DNA from: Planctomycetota bacterium
GTDB lineage: Bacteria; Planctomycetota; Planctomycetia; Pirellulales; UBA1268
NCBI GenBank assembly: GCA_016872925.1
Contig: VGYR01000009.1
Span: 1 to 33,713, forward strand
Length of the DNA: 33,713 nucleotides
Reading direction: 5' to 3'
Position numbers and translations under genes: made by a program
In this document: piece after piece, positions 33,237-33,713 of the stretch
Numbering within the stretch: position 1 is the stretch's first letter
How the letters are laid out: each line of letters begins with the position of its first letter
Notes under the pieces: generated by a model
Told to the model about the DNA's origin: nothing
Databases searched by the model: none
Seen by the model: only the letters and a program-made list of their open reading frames with translations

Positions 33237-33617
33237 GGCCATCGATCCACTGAGCATGTCGGCATACGCGGTCGGGCACAGGTCTTCGTCGCGAATCCCG
33301 AGCCTGCCCATCAAATCGGCAACGATGGCCTCCCCCTGTGCCACGTCCTGCCCGGGTCGTAGCACCACTTCAAGTTCGAGGACGTCCCCAAGTCCGTCCA
33401 CCGTGTCGAGATGCACACGGGTCTGGCCGACGAGATAAAGCAGCCGCGTCTTCACCACGGTCTGCGTCACGCCCAGCGCTTGTTCCAGTACACCCCGAAG
33501 CAACTCGGGGTCGGCCACCGAGGTGATTTCGTAGTGACATTGTTTTGTCTTGCTTCCGTTGAATCTGGAATCTCCGCGGGCAAGGTTTAGCCTACCCTTT
33601 CCCCCGGAGGATTCCAT
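33219..33617 (-). pseudogene. CYTH (class IV adenylate cyclase-like) protein, N-terminally truncated
   Basis: The open frame gives 132 aa. Residues from about 20 on look like the C-terminal half of a CYTH protein: CHYEITSVADPELLRGVLEQ, VVKTRLLYLVGQTRVHLD, GLGDVLELEVVLRP and a final DLCPTAYADML. The N-terminal half, including the E-x-E-x-K strand that binds triphosphate and metal, is missing, and the first ~20 residues have no family character. The apparent junction lies near 33560, where an insertion sequence seems to begin. CYTH proteins hydrolyse or cyclise triphosphates; this remnant is probably inactive. The final residues and stop codon come from the repeat at 33102-33236. GC content is low for the window. 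Confidence 0.68.
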
Positions 33618-33713
33618 CCCATGACCCAGAAGCGCAAGCGGCTGTCGGGCCCCGAGAAGCTCGCCATCGTCAAGCGATACCTCGTCGAACGGGTGCCGAT
33701 CTCAGACCTGTGT
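33560..33713 (+). mobile_element. Left end of an insertion sequence (IS3-like), partial
   Basis: A transposase-like gene starts at 33621, and the CYTH family similarity on the other strand stops near 33560. TGAATCTGGAATC at 33560 starts with the TG typical of IS3-family ends, so the element's left terminus is placed there tentatively. The rest lies outside the window, so inverted repeats and target duplication cannot be tested. Confidence 0.42.
33621..33713 (+). CDS. Transposase N-terminus (IS3 orfA-like), cut by window edge
   Basis: 31 residues are visible (TQKRKRLSGPEKLAIVKRYL, then VPISDLC). The basic start and K-x-x-I-V-x-x-Y-L helix followed by ISDLC fit the helix-turn-helix of IS3-type OrfA proteins, which bind the element ends. 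GGAGG at 33606-33610 is upstream of the ATG. Family assignment is provisional because only the first helix is present. Confidence 0.55.
   Translation, partial: MTQKRKRLSGPEKLAIVKRYLVERVPISDLC

Noticed and set aside
1-33713. tRNA, rRNA, CRISPR arrays, riboswitches
   Set aside because: No cloverleaf-like sequence, regularly spaced repeat array or recognisable riboswitch core was found by eye; a covariance-model scan would be needed to exclude small RNAs.

Overview
The window looks like a chromosomal segment of a high-GC planctomycete, most likely of the Pirellulales type. The evidence is a DUF1571 protein, a gluzincin-type secreted peptidase, very large secreted/membrane proteins of unknown function, an rsmH gene standing outside any ftsZ/mur (dcw) cluster, and a GT2/membrane-protein pair of planctomycete type. 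This placement is inferred from gene content; no rRNA or tRNA gene was seen. Most of the window is about 70-75% GC. The last ~1.1 kb is near 58-60% by hand counts on sample lines.

Layout: 1-364 is the tail of an ISL3-type insertion sequence. 565-2993 (+) carries rsmH, a bitopic LysM protein and a short AMP nucleosidase. 3045-3935 (-) is a DUF1571 lipoprotein-carrier-like exported protein. 4147-6516 (+) is an MBL-fold hydrolase followed by two phospholipid enzymes, a PlsC-type acyltransferase and CdsA. 6525-16817 (-) holds a secreted HExxH peptidase and, upstream of it, two giant exported membrane-anchored proteins (1117 and 1933 aa) with ATGA-overlapping genes. 17015-17821 (-) is an inositol monophosphatase. 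17905-23538 (+) is an unknown 232-aa protein, then a YhaO/SbcD-like protein that has lost the metallophosphoesterase active site, then a YhaN/Rad50-like ATPase with two membrane segments in its coiled coil. 23574-25227 (-) is an AI-2E family transporter with a small membrane protein. 25365-27596 (+) is a GT2 glycosyltransferase fused to a polytopic membrane domain. 27829-28530 (-) is an RluA-type pseudouridine synthase, 28719-29351 (+) a NarL-type response regulator, and 29358-31786 (-) a PIN-PhoH ATPase coupled to galactokinase. 32006-32287 (+) is a small conserved-looking protein.

From 32371 to the right edge the sequence is accessory. It has a REP-like hairpin, two nearly identical long repeats, each placed at the end of a lower-GC gene (a VOC protein and an N-terminally truncated CYTH protein), and the start of another insertion sequence that seems to have truncated the CYTH gene.

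The most interesting items are: (i) the YhaO-like pseudoenzyme paired with a membrane-inserted YhaN-like ATPase; (ii) the giant proteins, which look like three related modules, two of them fused through an internal signal/anchor segment; (iii) palindromes at two convergent gene pairs whose arms contain the opposing TGA stop codons; and (iv) the 3' gene-associated repeats, which resemble a gene-cassette layout but lack integron core sites.
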